Shown: in pieces, positions 17,772 to 27,804 of the stretch
How positions within the stretch are numbered: position 1 is the stretch's first letter
Layout: every line of letters begins with the position of its first letter
DNA from: Anaerolineae bacterium
Lineage (GTDB): Bacteria > Chloroflexota > Anaerolineae > Aggregatilineales > UBA2796
NCBI GenBank assembly: GCA_025055255.1
Contig: JANWYI010000003.1
Location: forward strand, 59,995-123,994
DNA: 64,000 nucleotides
Direction: 5' to 3'
Made by a program: the position numbers and the translations under genes
The notes under the pieces: generated by a model
What the model saw: the letters and a program-made list of their open reading frames with translations, nothing else
Told to the model about the DNA's origin: nothing
The model's database searches: none

Positions 17772-18565
17772 CGCGCGCGCACGCGCCGTCCGAGCGCCTC
17801 TAGAGCAATGTTGGGACGGTTAGTGATGATAGCGTCCACGCCGAGATCGCGCAGTTGACGAATGCGCTGCGGATCGTCCACTGTCCAGACATGAACGCGG
17901 TACTTAGCAGCTTTTGCCCACGCCATGAAGCGCTCGTCCACTAAGCTATGGTGCGGATGGCGTGCCTCGTGCGGGCAGCCAAACATGAGCCAACCGTAGC
18001 GCAGGTAGATTGGCTCGTCAGGCGCGTAGAGATAGCCAATGGGGATGTGTGGCGCAATGGCGCGGAAGCGGCGCAAGGCAAGCGGATTGAAGGACGAGAC
18101 AATCACGCGGTTTGCGGCATTGTGACGGCGAATGACGTTCAGCACAGCCAGTTCCAAGCCGTCTGAGCGCCAAGAGATGGTCTTCAGTTCAACATTGACG
18201 ATCAGCTCTCTGCCGAGCGCTTCAAAAGCCTCGTCCAATGTTGGCACGCGCTCATCGCGGAACTGGAAGTCGTAGTGACTGCCGGCGTCTAGCGCCTTGA
18301 TTGCGCGCAGGTCGTGATCCTTAACAAAGCCTGTGCCATTCGTCGTCTTGTCAAGCGTGAAGTCATGAATGACAATTGGCACGCCGTCGCGCGTGAGCAT
18401 AGTATCTAGCTCTACGCCGTCGGCGCCTTGCTGGCGCGCTAGTGTGAACGCGGCAATGGTGTTCTCAGGCGCGTCATAGCTGGCGCCACGATGTCCTAAA
18501 ACAAGCGGCACTTCCGAATAAAAACGCTCAACTGAGTCCCGTGCCATCAACGCCCAGTACCTCAT
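17768..18565 (-). CDS. Glycerophosphodiester phosphodiesterase
   Basis: Hydrolyses glycerophosphodiesters to glycerol-3-phosphate and an alcohol. 265 aa, no signal peptide, resembling cytoplasmic UgpQ. Motifs: LGHRGASYDAPENT (catalytic His, metal Glu), DGVELDTMLTRDGVPIVIHD (metal ligands and second catalytic His), VNVELK, and VHVWTVDD near the C-terminus. Start uncertain: ATG 18565 lacks a good ribosome-binding site, and ATG 18547 (MARDSV) has GAGG 12 nt upstream. Middle gene between a LysM protein and a glycosidase, 12 bp from the former. Confidence 0.92.
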   Translation of the reverse strand: MRYWALMARDSVERFYSEVPLVLGHRGASYDAPENTIAAFTLARQQGADGVELDTMLTRDGVPIVIHDFTLDKTTNGTGFVKDHDLRAIKALDAGSHYDFQFRDERVPTLDEAFEALGRELIVNVELKTISWRSDGLELAVLNVIRRHNAANRVIVSSFNPLALRRFRAIAPHIPIGYLYAPDEPIYLRYGWLMFGCPHEARHPHHSLVDERFMAWAKAAKYRVHVWTVDDPQRIRQLRDLGVDAIITNRPNIALEALGRRVRAR

Positions 18566-18577
18566 CTACTAAACAAT

Positions 18578-19252
18578 TTACGGGATGACCAGCACTTGCC
18601 CGACGAAAATTTGGTTGAGATTTAGAATATTGTTGGCGCGTGCAATGTCGTAGACGTTGCGATGAAAGCGCGCTGCGATCAAGAAAAGCGTGTCGCCGGG
18701 CTGCACGATATAGGTGCGTCCGCGCCGCACATGAGTGCGCCGCGCTGGCACAATCGTGGTGCGCGTGCGTGGGATGTTCAAGACTTGTCCGACGAAAATC
18801 AAATTCGGGTTGCGGATGCCGTTCGCGCTCAGAATTGCAGCGACCGTTGTGCCAAAGCGCGCCGCAATTTCCGCTAATGTATCGCCACTTCGGACTGTGT
18901 AGGCAGTGAAGGTCGTCACAGTAGTGACCGTTGTGCCGGGCGGGAAAATAGGTTGTGTAAAGACAGGCTGACTGATCGGCAAAGCAGGTACAGCGGGACG
19001 CGGTGTAGTAATTGGTGCAGGCAAGATCAGCACTTGTCCGACGAAAAGGCGATGGATGTCGTAAAAGCCGTTAATAGTGGCAAGCTCGCTAACGCTGACG
19101 CCAAAACGCGCCGCAATGCTGAAGAGCGTATCGCCGGGCTGCACCACATAGGTTCTCCTGCCACTCTGCGCCTGCACAGACTGGATTGGCAGGGCAGTTA
19201 AGGCAAGCGCGCACACTAGTACGTAGGTAAACAAGCGATAGACAGGGTGCAT
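18578..19252 (-). CDS. Secreted protein with three LysM domains
   Basis: 224 aa. Signal peptide ending ...SVQAQS (about 29). Three LysM peptidoglycan-binding modules: about 34-77 ([18 protein letters not shown]), 118-161 ([18 protein letters not shown]) and 180-224 ([17 protein letters not shown]), each ending VGQVL.IP, joined by Pro/Thr linkers. There is no catalytic domain, so it is a wall-binding protein. GTG 19270 is in frame, but ATG 19252 has GGGAG 9 nt upstream. First gene of a minus-strand run with the phosphodiesterase and glycosidase. Confidence 0.93.
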   Translation of the reverse strand: MHPVYRLFTYVLVCALALTALPIQSVQAQSGRRTYVVQPGDTLFSIAARFGVSVSELATINGFYDIHRLFVGQVLILPAPITTPRPAVPALPISQPVFTQPIFPPGTTVTTVTTFTAYTVRSGDTLAEIAARFGTTVAAILSANGIRNPNLIFVGQVLNIPRTRTTIVPARRTHVRRGRTYIVQPGDTLFLIAARFHRNVYDIARANNILNLNQIFVGQVLVIP

Positions 19253-19290
19253 AGTTGAGTCTCCCGCCACGCTGAAACAACCTGCTGCTT

Positions 19291-19344
19291 ATTATAACAG
19301 CTATTGCCTGATGCACCATATCCTGCAACAGTGCGCCGATTATA
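19291..19344 (-). promoter_or_regulatory. Two tandem extended -10 promoters for the LysM operon
   Basis: Minus strand: TGTTATAAT with TATAAT at 19296-19291, and ATGTTATAATCGGCG with TATAAT at 19344-19339. Both have TGn directly before the hexamer. Predicted leaders are about 33 and 80 nt. The rest of the 397-bp gap 19253-19649 shows no RNA gene or credible small ORF. Confidence 0.6.
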
Positions 19345-19556
19345 ACATGACGTGGGCGAGGAACGCCCGAAGACATGCAAGCGCCTTCGGCATGGCGGCT
19401 GAGCGCACGCAGATTGACAAGCTGAGCTACATCAAGACCTTCCAATGCACACACAGCACTCGGTCATGGCGACGTGACGCACGTCTCATCTGCACTGGCA
19501 GCGGATTCATCTCAGCAGAGCTATTAACTGCTGCGCGCGTCTACACGACCTCTGCT

Positions 19557-19585
19557 TTGTGTACGCGCTCAGGCTCTGCTATCAT
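19557..19585 (+). promoter_or_regulatory. Promoter of the pgmB operon
   Basis: TTGTGT (19557-19562), 17-bp spacer ending in TGC, TATCAT (19580-19585). About 58 nt before the second-codon region of pgmB. Confidence 0.65.
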
Positions 19586-19649
19586 AGCTCTAGCCATTCC
19601 TCAGGTACTCTCTCATGCTATGCAGGTAGCCTGATAGAAGGAACACAGC

Positions 19650-20312
19650 ATGTCAAAAATTTCTGCCTTCATTTTCGACCTTGACGGCGTCATTACAGAT
19701 ACTGCTGAGTATCACTACCTAGCTTGGAAACGCCTTGCCGACGAAGAAGGCTTGCCGTTCAGCCGTGAAGATAATGAGGCGCTGCGCGGCGTCTCACGGC
19801 GTGAGAGTTTGGTCCGCTTGCTGAAAGGTAAAGTCCTGCCTGAGCCGCAGATGGAAGCCTACATGGCGCGCAAAAATGAGTATTACCGTGCTTTCTTAGC
19901 GCAAATTACGCCTGCTAACTTGCTGGAAGGCGTGGCGGACTTCCTCGCTCAGGCGCGTGCGCACGGCATCAAGCTCGGACTCGGCTCTGCCAGTAAGAAT
20001 GCGCGCGACGTGCTGAAAGGTCTGGGCATCACTGACCAATTTGACGCCATTGGTGACGGCTACTCAGTCAGCCGCACCAAGCCAGCACCTGATCTGTTCG
20101 TCTGGGTAGCTGGCAGGCTGAATGTGCCGCCTGCTGAGTGCGTCGTCTTTGAAGACGCTGAGGCAGGCGTTGCCGCTGCGCGTGAGTGTGGCATGTATAC
20201 TGTTGGCATCGGCGATCCTGCCCGTGTTGGCGCTGCTGACATTGTCCTGCCCAACTTAGCGGGCGTGCAAGTGAGCGATCTGCTCGGCAAGCTAGCCAAC
20301 ATAACGCATTGA
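19650..20312 (+). CDS. pgmB: Beta-phosphoglucomutase (HAD superfamily)
   Basis: Converts beta-glucose 1-phosphate to glucose 6-phosphate. 220 aa. HAD motif I FDLDGVITDTAEYHYLAW (nucleophile D10, acid/base D12) with the cap-domain signature of beta-PGM (RGVSRRESL); motif II LGSASKN; motif III/IV FEDAEAGVAAA. ATG has AGAAGGA upstream. First gene of an operon with a LacI regulator and a GH65 phosphorylase, whose product (beta-glucose 1-phosphate) is this enzyme's substrate. Confidence 0.95.
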   Translation: MSKISAFIFDLDGVITDTAEYHYLAWKRLADEEGLPFSREDNEALRGVSRRESLVRLLKGKVLPEPQMEAYMARKNEYYRAFLAQITPANLLEGVADFLAQARAHGIKLGLGSASKNARDVLKGLGITDQFDAIGDGYSVSRTKPAPDLFVWVAGRLNVPPAECVVFEDAEAGVAAARECGMYTVGIGDPARVGAADIVLPNLAGVQVSDLLGKLANITH

Positions 20313-20346
20313 CAGCAGCGCGCTCTCTGGCTATGATGAACGCAGG

Positions 20347-20358
20347 TGAAACGTTTCA
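20347..20358 (+). promoter_or_regulatory. LacI/GalR-type operator palindrome
   Basis: Perfect 12-bp palindrome TGAAACGTTTCA, 2 bp before the AGGAGAGGAG ribosome-binding site of the LacI-family gene. The central CG and symmetrical arms fit LacI/GalR operators, suggesting autoregulation within the operon. No second copy was found near pgmB or the GH65 gene. Confidence 0.7.
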
Positions 20359-20370
20359 ATAGGAGAGGAG

Positions 20371-21537
20371 ATGGCAACGCTGAAACAGGTTGCTGCGCTT
20401 GCTAATGTGCCATTGCTGACTGCCTATCACGCGCTGAGCGGCTCGGAATCTGTGCCGCAAGCACAGCGTGAGAGCGTTCGCAAGGCAGCTGAGCAGCTCG
20501 GCTACACACTCAACATCACCATCAAGGACGTAGCAGCGCTTGCTAATGTTTCGATTGCAACGGTCTCCTATGTACTGAACGATAGCGCACCTGTCAGCGC
20601 GGCGACGCGCAGCCGTGTGCTAGAGGCAGTGGCTGTGCTGAATTACCGTCCGAACATCAACGGGCGTATTTTGCAAGCCAACAAGACGCGGCTAGTTGGC
20701 TACGGCTGGCACAACATCAAGCGCGGACATGCAGCGCCTTTCCTAGACCGTTTCACTTACTGGATGGCGCAGGCAGTTGAGTCATACGGCTACCACGTGC
20801 TGACCTTCGCACACAGTGAAGAGTCGCCGACTGAGGCGTATCAAGAGCTGATCCAGACCAATCGTGTAGACGGCTTCATCCTAGCGCACACTAATCACAA
20901 CGATCCGCGCATTCGCTACCTGATAGATGCGCGCGTGCCGTTCGCCGCTTTCGGACGTGCTAACGATAGCTGGGACTTTCCGTATGTGGATGTAGATGGA
21001 CGGCGTGGCATTGCGCTAGTGACCGAACATCTGATCAGCTTGGGACACAAGCAGATTGCGCTGATTGGCTGGCCCGAAGGCTCATTGAGTGGCGACGCGC
21101 GCGTGCAAGGCTACTTCGATGCTTTAGCAGCTGCGGCTATCACGCCACACCCTGACTGGCTCAGGCGGACAGAGAACAGCGCCACAGCTGCAGCGGCTGT
21201 GGCAGCTGAGCTGCTTGATTTGCCTGCGTCACTGCGTCCAACAGCTATCGTTTGCGTCAGCGACCTGATGGCGATTGGTGTCATCAATTATCTCAATCGT
21301 TGTGGCGTACAAGTTGGCTATGACATTGCGGTTAGCGGCTTTGACGACGATCCGATGTGCGAACTAACGCATCCGCCGCTGACCACGCTCCGTCAGCCTG
21401 TAGAAGACCTTGCCACACAAGCGGTAGCCTTACTCATGGCAGAGCTGGAGCGTATGCCGTCGCCGCAGCGCCAAATTTTAGTGGCACCGCAGCTGATCGT
21501 GCGCGCCAGCACTGATCCTCAGCGTCAGTTCCCTTGA
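20371..21537 (+). CDS. LacI-family regulator with two tandem HTH domains
   Basis: Transcription factor expected to control the surrounding phosphorylase operon in response to a sugar. 388 aa, about 50 longer than usual because the N-terminal HTH is duplicated: HTH1 about 3-48 (TLKQVAALANVPLLTAYHALSG...LGYTLN) and HTH2 about 50-105 (TIKDVAALANVSIATVSYVLND...LNYRPN). Only HTH2 is followed by a hinge-like stretch (NGRILQANKT). The sugar-binding core follows (GYGWHNIKRG, GFILAHTN, VDVDGRRGIALVTEHLISLGHKQIALIG, SGFDDDPMCELTHPPLTTLRQP). Both HTH copies are complete and in frame; there is no sign of a frameshift. HTH1 has diverged in the recognition helix (PLLTAYHAL). Confidence 0.93.
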   Translation: MATLKQVAALANVPLLTAYHALSGSESVPQAQRESVRKAAEQLGYTLNITIKDVAALANVSIATVSYVLNDSAPVSAATRSRVLEAVAVLNYRPNINGRILQANKTRLVGYGWHNIKRGHAAPFLDRFTYWMAQAVESYGYHVLTFAHSEESPTEAYQELIQTNRVDGFILAHTNHNDPRIRYLIDARVPFAAFGRANDSWDFPYVDVDGRRGIALVTEHLISLGHKQIALIGWPEGSLSGDARVQGYFDALAAAAITPHPDWLRRTENSATAAAAVAAELLDLPASLRPTAIVCVSDLMAIGVINYLNRCGVQVGYDIAVSGFDDDPMCELTHPPLTTLRQPVEDLATQAVALLMAELERMPSPQRQILVAPQLIVRASTDPQRQFP

Positions 21538-21576
21538 TCTTTCTCTCTGACACACGAAGAGGTTCGACTTTGACCT

Positions 21577-23745
21577 ATGATCTCTCCTGTTGATCAGCGC
21601 ACATGGCTAGTGAGCGAATCACCCTTTAATCCGTTCAAACTGCACCATACAGAGACTATTTTCACTGTTGGCAACGGCTTCATGGGCGTGCGCGGCACTT
21701 TTGAGGAAGGCTACAGCGGCGACCTCGCCACTACGCTCGTTCACGGCATTTTCAACCACGCCGAAGGCGACCTCGTGCCGGACATTGTGAATTTGCCTAA
21801 TCCATTGCCTGTGCAAGTCACGGTAGATGGTGAACTGTTTCACATGACAGCAGGTAGAGTGCTAGGCTTTCGGCGCACACTCGACCTGAAGCGCGCTCTG
21901 CTGACTCGTGAAGTCCTGTGGCGCACCTCACAAGGTGCTATTGTCAAGCTGACCTTTGAGCGCTTTGCCAGCTTGACTGAGGAGCATCTCCTAGTGCAGC
22001 GTGTGCGCGTGCGCGCCTTGCTTGGCTCACCACAGATTGAAATGCGCTCGTCTGTGGACGCCAAGGTGACTAATCTCGGCGTTCAGCATCTGACCGACCT
22101 ACACACGAGTATTCACGACTCCGAAATTTTGGTCACAGCGCGCACGAACCAGAGCAATTACGGCATTGCAGTCTGTGCTGCACATGACTTAAGCATCGCC
22201 TCGCCTGTCCAGAGTGACGCCGAGCGCGTGTTCTACACATTCACTTTGCCGCAAGAGAACGAAGTCAGCTTGACCAAGATCAGCGCGATCTACACGACGC
22301 GGCAAGGCGATCAGCCGTCACACATGGCACAAGAGACAGCGCGTGCCGCGCTCAAAAAAGGCTATGAGACGCTATTCGCAGCACACTGCGCCGCTTGGGA
22401 GCAGTATTGGCATACTTCTGATGTACTGATTGAAGGCGACGAACTGGCACAGCGCGCTATCCGCTTCACTACCTACCACGTCTTGATCGCAGCGCCGCGC
22501 CATGATGAGCGTGTCAGCATCGGCGCGAAGACGCTCTCTGGTCTCGGCTACAAGGGTCACGTTTTTTGGGACACAGAGCTGTTCATGTTGCCTATGCTGA
22601 CCGTGACTCAGCCGAAGCTGGCGCGCAACTTGCTGATGTACCGCTACCATAATTTGCAGGGCGCACGCAACAAAGCGCGTGCCAACGGCTACGAAGGCGC
22701 GATGTTCCCTTGGGAAAGCACGGACACAGGCGAGGAGACCACGCCGCAATGGTCGCATCCGCAGCCTGATGGCACGCGCATCCGCATCTGGACAGGTGAC
22801 AATGAACAGCACATCAGCACTGACATTGCCTACGCTGTCTTGCAGTATTGGCGCTGGACAGGCGATGATGAGTTCTTCGTGAGGTACGGCGCCGAGATCG
22901 TGCTGGACACAGCTGTGTTCTGGGGTAGCCGCGCTGAGTACAACGCTGAACAAGATCGCTATGAGCTGCGGATGCAAATTGGACCTGACGAATACCACGA
23001 GAACGTCAATAACAGCGCCTTTACGAACAGCATGGTGCGCTGGCATTTGCAGCAGGCGCTCGTTGTGCGCAACTGGCTGCTGACACACCACCGAGAGGCA
23101 GGTGAGGCGCTTTTGACACGACTGGGCATTACAGAGGCGCGCTGTGCTAAGTGGTCAGAGATTGCCCAGAAGATGTATGTGCCGCGCGATCCTGAGACGG
23201 GCGTGCTGGAGCAGTTTGACGGCTTTTTCAACCTAGAGCGGCTCGATCTGACACATTGGCAGCCGCGTGTCGCCAACATGGACTGGATTCTCGGTCATGA
23301 GCGAACGCAGCGCACAATGGTCATCAAGCAGGCAGATATTGTCATGCTCATGGCGCTGCTAGGCGACCAATTCGGCTCGACTGAGGAACAGCAGGCAAAC
23401 TGGGACTTTTACTATCCGCTTGTAGACCACGGTTCGTCGCTCAGTCCGTCTATCCATGCATGGGTCGCCGCACGGCTCGGCTTGCTTGAGGACGCTTACA
23501 AGCTGTTCATGTACGCTGCAAACATTGACCTTGAAGACCTGAAAGGCAACGTGCGTGACGGCATCCATGCCGCAGCCTGTGGCGGAGTGTGGCAAGCAGT
23601 CGCCTTCGGCTTCGTCGGCTTAGGTTTAGATGAGCGCGGCGAGCTACAGGTCAAGCCGAATTTGCCGCCACATTGGCGCAGTGTGACGCTGCGCGCCTAT
23701 CATCGCGGTCAAATACGGACGATCCGCCTGACGGCTGAAAACTAG
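21577..23745 (+). CDS. GH65 disaccharide phosphorylase (maltose/kojibiose/trehalose type)
   Basis: Inverting phosphorylase that cleaves an alpha-glucosyl disaccharide with phosphate to beta-glucose 1-phosphate and glucose. 722 aa, slightly short (~750). N-terminal beta-sandwich ([16 protein letters not shown]), then the (alpha/alpha)6 barrel with [35 protein letters not shown] (general acid E472) and the phosphate-site region [12 protein letters not shown]. Cytoplasmic. Follows the LacI gene by 39 bp; pgmB upstream consumes its product. Which disaccharide is used cannot be read from the sequence. Confidence 0.94.
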   Translation: MISPVDQRTWLVSESPFNPFKLHHTETIFTVGNGFMGVRGTFEEGYSGDLATTLVHGIFNHAEGDLVPDIVNLPNPLPVQVTVDGELFHMTAGRVLGFRRTLDLKRALLTREVLWRTSQGAIVKLTFERFASLTEEHLLVQRVRVRALLGSPQIEMRSSVDAKVTNLGVQHLTDLHTSIHDSEILVTARTNQSNYGIAVCAAHDLSIASPVQSDAERVFYTFTLPQENEVSLTKISAIYTTRQGDQPSHMAQETARAALKKGYETLFAAHCAAWEQYWHTSDVLIEGDELAQRAIRFTTYHVLIAAPRHDERVSIGAKTLSGLGYKGHVFWDTELFMLPMLTVTQPKLARNLLMYRYHNLQGARNKARANGYEGAMFPWESTDTGEETTPQWSHPQPDGTRIRIWTGDNEQHISTDIAYAVLQYWRWTGDDEFFVRYGAEIVLDTAVFWGSRAEYNAEQDRYELRMQIGPDEYHENVNNSAFTNSMVRWHLQQALVVRNWLLTHHREAGEALLTRLGITEARCAKWSEIAQKMYVPRDPETGVLEQFDGFFNLERLDLTHWQPRVANMDWILGHERTQRTMVIKQADIVMLMALLGDQFGSTEEQQANWDFYYPLVDHGSSLSPSIHAWVAARLGLLEDAYKLFMYAANIDLEDLKGNVRDGIHAAACGGVWQAVAFGFVGLGLDERGELQVKPNLPPHWRSVTLRAYHRGQIRTIRLTAEN

Positions 23746-23801
23746 GCGTCTGTCTGACGCTTTGCCGTGCTCTATTCTCAAAGCCTGCCAAACAACGTTA
23801 C

Positions 23802-23807
23802 TATACT
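23802..23807 (+). promoter_or_regulatory. -10 box upstream of the kinase-FGE gene
   Basis: TATACT in the AT-rich stretch TTACTATACTATAGTGCTATAG, about 48 nt before ATG 23855. TGCTATAG 10 bp downstream is an alternative -10. Confidence 0.45.
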
Positions 23808-23854
23808 ATAGTGCTATAGCGTGTGAGAGGCATGGCTTGGGAATGGGTGTAGCA

Positions 23855-26284
23855 ATGTCAGATAGGCAACCGCTCACTTACCTGAAAAACGGGCAGATGC
23901 TCGGCAAGTATCGGATTGAAGGCTTGATCGGGCGCGGCAACATGGCAGAAGTCTATCGAGCCTTCAATCCTGATCTGGCTCAGTATGTGGCGATCAAAGT
24001 CATTCATCCATCGCGCCTTCAAGAGGCTGAGACGGTAGCGCGCTTTCGGCAAGAAGCGCGCGTTGTGGCAACGCTCAACCATCCTAACATCTTGCGCGTC
24101 TTCGACTTTGACGAGCAAGACGGCTTATCTTACATAGTGATGGAGCTAATTGAAGGCGAGACGCTCGCCAAGCGCCTTGCTGACTCGCCTAACGGTTTGC
24201 CATTGTCTGAAGTACGCCACTGGTTTAGCCAGCTGTGCGCTGCTTTGGACTACGCGCATGAGCATGGTGTGATTCACCGCGACGTCAAACCTTCCAACGT
24301 CATGGTCACGCATGGCGAGCGGCTAATTCTGACTGACTTTGGCTTGGCGCGCCTTGCCGACTCTGAAAAATTGACGGCGACGGGCTATACGATTGGCTCA
24401 CCAGCCTATATGTCACCAGAGCAGATTGAAGGTGCGGCGAACCTAACGCATCTGGCTGATATTTACGCGCTTGGCTGTGTCTTGTTTGAGCTGATCACAG
24501 GAAAAACACCTTTCAGCGGCAGCTCAGCCGCTAGCATCATCTTCAAGCATCTCAGCGAGCCGCCGCCAGCGCCGAGCGCGCTTGTGCAAGGCTTGCCTGC
24601 GGGCATAGATAACGTTGTACTGCTCGCTCTGAGCAAGGATCCTGCAGCGCGCTTTGCCACTGCCCGCGAAATGGCAGAAGCCTTTGAAGCAGCCCTAGAA
24701 GGGCGACTTGACCCGAAAATAACCTTGCAGTTGCCTCAGCCTCTTAGTTCAACCAGTGTCCAAGCACCTGCGCCTGCCTTGAACTCGTCAACAGTCCACA
24801 TACCAGTCACTGAGCGCCTGCCCAGCAACGTGCAACGCTTTTCTTTCTTTGCAGTTGCCATAATTGCTGTGCTTGGATTACTAGCAGGGCTTGGCTTGGT
24901 GGCTTTTCTGAGCCAGCCTGCTGAACCGACGCCGCCTGAAGGCATGGTCTATGTACGTGGCGGGACATTTCTGATGGGCTTAGCTACAGGCGACACACAC
25001 GAACGTCCGCCGCACAGCGTGACCGTGCTGCCTTTCTTCATAGATCGCACAGAGGTGACCAATCGTGCTTACTATGACTTCATTCGGCGCACAGGCTTTG
25101 AGGCGCCGGCAGCGTGGAGCAAGCCAAACGTTGATCCGCGCTGGGAAGTAGTGGCTACTGAAGGCTATGTCATTGGTGACGTGAACGAACGCTTCAGCTA
25201 TGACGGCAAAAAAGTTTTCCCTTTGGAGGAAGCGCGTGCTGAGGTTAACCTCGATCCAATTGCGAATACGGGCAGCGTAATTGTCACGTTGAAAGGCAGG
25301 CTGCAGAGCGAGGCTAATCGCGTCTTAGAAGGCGACATCCGAATTGTGCACGAAGTGTTCATCGGCACAGCGGCTTTCCACGAAGGCGGCGTGGGCGAGC
25401 ACGTCCACATGCACGGCGATAGCGGTCAGGAGTCGCCGATTTTTCCAGCAGTCGTCGGTGACGTCAACACTTGGGGCAGGTCAGACGTATATGTGAATGG
25501 CGAGCTCGTCTACAGTGGACTTGGCACGCACATGATGGTGATGCCTGCAGTACGTGATGAGCAACATCGCGTTTTACGCGCTAACGGCACGTGCTGCTAT
25601 TCGCCGCGCCGTCCAGCTGATGGACTGGTTGACGCCTCACGGCGCGAGCTGAGCCTAATCCTTGTGCGCGATAGCAGCAGTGAGTATGGCGGGAGCACTG
25701 CGCGTGGTGCGCAGCCTGAGTCGCCTGTCTGGATAGACCTGTACTTTCGTCAGGTGCAGTTTCTGCGCCGTCCGCCTACGCCTAGCATTCCACCCGGCGC
25801 CGATAATCAGCCTGTCACAGGTGTCTCATGGGCAGAGGCAGTCGCCTATTGCCGCTCTATCGGCAAACGTCTGCCTACAGAGGCAGAGTGGGAATTTGCA
25901 GCGCGCGGCACAGACGGCAGGCTCTATCCATGGGGCGACACAACCGAAGAAATCCCTGCTAACGTGAATTCTGGAGTGTTGCGAGACGTAGGCAGTTACC
26001 CTGAAGGCGCTAGTCCGTTCGGCGTGCTGGACATGGCAGGCAACGCTTGGGAATGGGTAGCTGATTGGTATGCCGCTGACTACTACTCGCGCAGCACGGG
26101 CGAGAATCCGAAAGGACCTTCAAGCGGCAAGCAGCGCGTCTTGCGCGGCGGCGGCGCCGAGCCGCGCGATCCACTCGGCTTCCTTGAATATCGCGCCACT
26201 CATCGCTTGCCCGCTGATCCAAACGCACGCGAGCGCTTCTTCGGCTTCCGTTGCGCGAAGGATGCTCGTGAGGTCGTCCGCTGA
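23855..26284 (+). CDS. Membrane Ser/Thr kinase fused to an FGE-sulfatase domain with an inserted domain
   Basis: 809 aa. Cytoplasmic Hanks kinase about 15-280: [14 protein letters not shown]48, HRDVKPSN (D143), DFG (161-163), SPEQIEG. A transmembrane helix about 329-351 puts the rest outside. The extracytoplasmic part is a formylglycine-generating-enzyme/SUMF1-type domain: [29 protein letters not shown], then [48 protein letters not shown]. Between its halves (about 429-644) lies a ~215-residue insertion of unrecognised family with a His-rich [11 protein letters not shown]. Start: ATG 23855 has GGGTG 7 nt upstream; earlier in-frame starts (23762, 23843) lie in or near the promoter. Overlaps the next gene by one base (TGATG). 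Confidence 0.88.
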   Translation: MSDRQPLTYLKNGQMLGKYRIEGLIGRGNMAEVYRAFNPDLAQYVAIKVIHPSRLQEAETVARFRQEARVVATLNHPNILRVFDFDEQDGLSYIVMELIEGETLAKRLADSPNGLPLSEVRHWFSQLCAALDYAHEHGVIHRDVKPSNVMVTHGERLILTDFGLARLADSEKLTATGYTIGSPAYMSPEQIEGAANLTHLADIYALGCVLFELITGKTPFSGSSAASIIFKHLSEPPPAPSALVQGLPAGIDNVVLLALSKDPAARFATAREMAEAFEAALEGRLDPKITLQLPQPLSSTSVQAPAPALNSSTVHIPVTERLPSNVQRFSFFAVAIIAVLGLLAGLGLVAFLSQPAEPTPPEGMVYVRGGTFLMGLATGDTHERPPHSVTVLPFFIDRTEVTNRAYYDFIRRTGFEAPAAWSKPNVDPRWEVVATEGYVIGDVNERFSYDGKKVFPLEEARAEVNLDPIANTGSVIVTLKGRLQSEANRVLEGDIRIVHEVFIGTAAFHEGGVGEHVHMHGDSGQESPIFPAVVGDVNTWGRSDVYVNGELVYSGLGTHMMVMPAVRDEQHRVLRANGTCCYSPRRPADGLVDASRRELSLILVRDSSSEYGGSTARGAQPESPVWIDLYFRQVQFLRRPPTPSIPPGADNQPVTGVSWAEAVAYCRSIGKRLPTEAEWEFAARGTDGRLYPWGDTTEEIPANVNSGVLRDVGSYPEGASPFGVLDMAGNAWEWVADWYAADYYSRSTGENPKGPSSGKQRVLRGGGAEPRDPLGFLEYRATHRLPADPNARERFFGFRCAKDAREVVR

Positions 26285-27804
26285 TGCGGCGCGCTTTGCA
26301 GCGAGCTGCCTATGGTACTGCTTTGCTCTGTCTAGCTGCTCTAGTCGCGCTCAGCGGCAACAGCTCAAAGCATCGCTCTGAGCCGAGCGCGCCGTTGCCA
26401 ACTTACGACGCAAGCGCTTTCCGCGATGCAGACTCAGCCGTAGCTGCCGCTTTTGCCATTCCTGATGACCTACGCCTGCTCGCGCCAACTGATCTGTGCG
26501 GCAACTTGCACGCGGCATGGAATCGTGACTGGCAACGCGTCATCGGCGCACTGACTCTGCTGCTTAACCAAGCGGCGCGCTGCGAAGGCGCTGAGTCGCC
26601 GCGCTTGCTGCTCTACCCTGCCTACTATAACTATGGCGTCGCGCTTGAGCGGCGCGGCGACTTGCCTGCTGCGCTGGAAGCCTATCGGCGCGCGCTGATC
26701 GTTCAGCCGCACGGCATAGAGGCAGCACAAGCATTGCGCCGACACAACGCGCCTGTGCCGCTGCAGGCTGAAACTTGCACGGCTGAGGAAATTGCCGCAG
26801 CGCAACTGCCTGAATATGTGCCGCAAGGCAAAGGTGACTTCGTGCGCCTTGAGTCAGGACGTTTTGTGGCTGATGGTGCGCCGTTTGTCGTGCGCGGCGT
26901 GAATTACTATCCTGCACGCGCGCCGTGGCGCCGCTTTTTGACCGAGTCTGACCTCAAAATTGTCGCCCGTGAGCTGGATTTGTTGGCTGCGGCAGGCGTG
27001 AACACGATTCGTATCTTCGCATGGCATGCTGCGCTCTTCCAGTGTATTGGCAACGGCATCGTACCACGTCCTGAAGGCTTTGCACGGCTTGACGGCACGA
27101 TACGCCTCGCCGCAGAGCGCAATATGCGCGTCCTGTTGACGCTAAACGACCTGCCTGACCTGCTCGTGCGTCCGCTTTACACAGACTCTGAGATCGCTGA
27201 TGCACAGAGTCTGTTCATTGTCACGCGCTACCGCACTGAGCCTGCCATTCTCGCCTTCGATCTGCGCAACGAAGGCGATATTGACTATGTGCGCGGCTAT
27301 GCGCGCGCCTCAGACGTCATCGCTTGGCTGAATCAGCTAGCGCCACGTATTCGCGCTGCTGCGCCGAATCACCTGATCACAGCTGGCTGGAACGAAGGCT
27401 CGCTGGCGACCGAACGCGCCGTAGATTTCCTCAGCTTTCATCATTGGCGCTCAGCCGAGAATCTCCGCGCGCGCATTCACGCGCTGCGTGCAGTCAGCCG
27501 CAAGCCAATCCTGCTGCAAGAGCTAGGCTATTCTGCGCGCGCCACTAATCCATCTGCTTTGGCAGAGCAAGCGCGCAAGCTCGAAGCTGCTCTTCAGGTT
27601 GCTGAAGATGCTGACCTGCTGGGCTGGCTGCTCTGGACAGCCTTCGACTTCCCTACTGACGCCACGTGCGTGCCACCTGCCTGCCCAAGCGCCGATAGCG
27701 CTGAGCATCACTTCGGTTTGTGGACGGCAAACTACGTGCCTAAGCCTGCTGTACAAGTCTTAGAGCGCTTGGCGCGCCGTCAGCCTAGCCCGAGCAAGCG
27801 CTGA
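26284..27804 (+). CDS. Exported protein: TPR-like region plus GH5-like glycosidase domain
   Basis: 506 aa. N-terminal hydrophobic signal (about 5-25). Residues about 75-150 form a TPR-like helical region (NYGVALERRGDLPAALEAYRRAL). From about 195 a clan-A TIM barrel begins (DGAPFVVRGVNYYP), with AFDLRNEGD (acid/base Glu), SFHHW and ILLQELGYSA (nucleophile Glu), matching cellulase/mannanase-like GH5 proteins. Translation is probably coupled to the kinase-FGE gene through TGATG. Substrate unknown. Confidence 0.83.
   Translation: MRRALQRAAYGTALLCLAALVALSGNSSKHRSEPSAPLPTYDASAFRDADSAVAAAFAIPDDLRLLAPTDLCGNLHAAWNRDWQRVIGALTLLLNQAARCEGAESPRLLLYPAYYNYGVALERRGDLPAALEAYRRALIVQPHGIEAAQALRRHNAPVPLQAETCTAEEIAAAQLPEYVPQGKGDFVRLESGRFVADGAPFVVRGVNYYPARAPWRRFLTESDLKIVARELDLLAAAGVNTIRIFAWHAALFQCIGNGIVPRPEGFARLDGTIRLAAERNMRVLLTLNDLPDLLVRPLYTDSEIADAQSLFIVTRYRTEPAILAFDLRNEGDIDYVRGYARASDVIAWLNQLAPRIRAAAPNHLITAGWNEGSLATERAVDFLSFHHWRSAENLRARIHALRAVSRKPILLQELGYSARATNPSALAEQARKLEAALQVAEDADLLGWLLWTAFDFPTDATCVPPACPSADSAEHHFGLWTANYVPKPAVQVLERLARRQPSPSKR

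Noticed and set aside
19311-19634. 107-codon ORF in the LysM-pgmB gap
   Set aside because: It contains the pgmB promoter, starts at a site without ribosome-binding site, and has a Ser/Arg-rich composition of no coding character.
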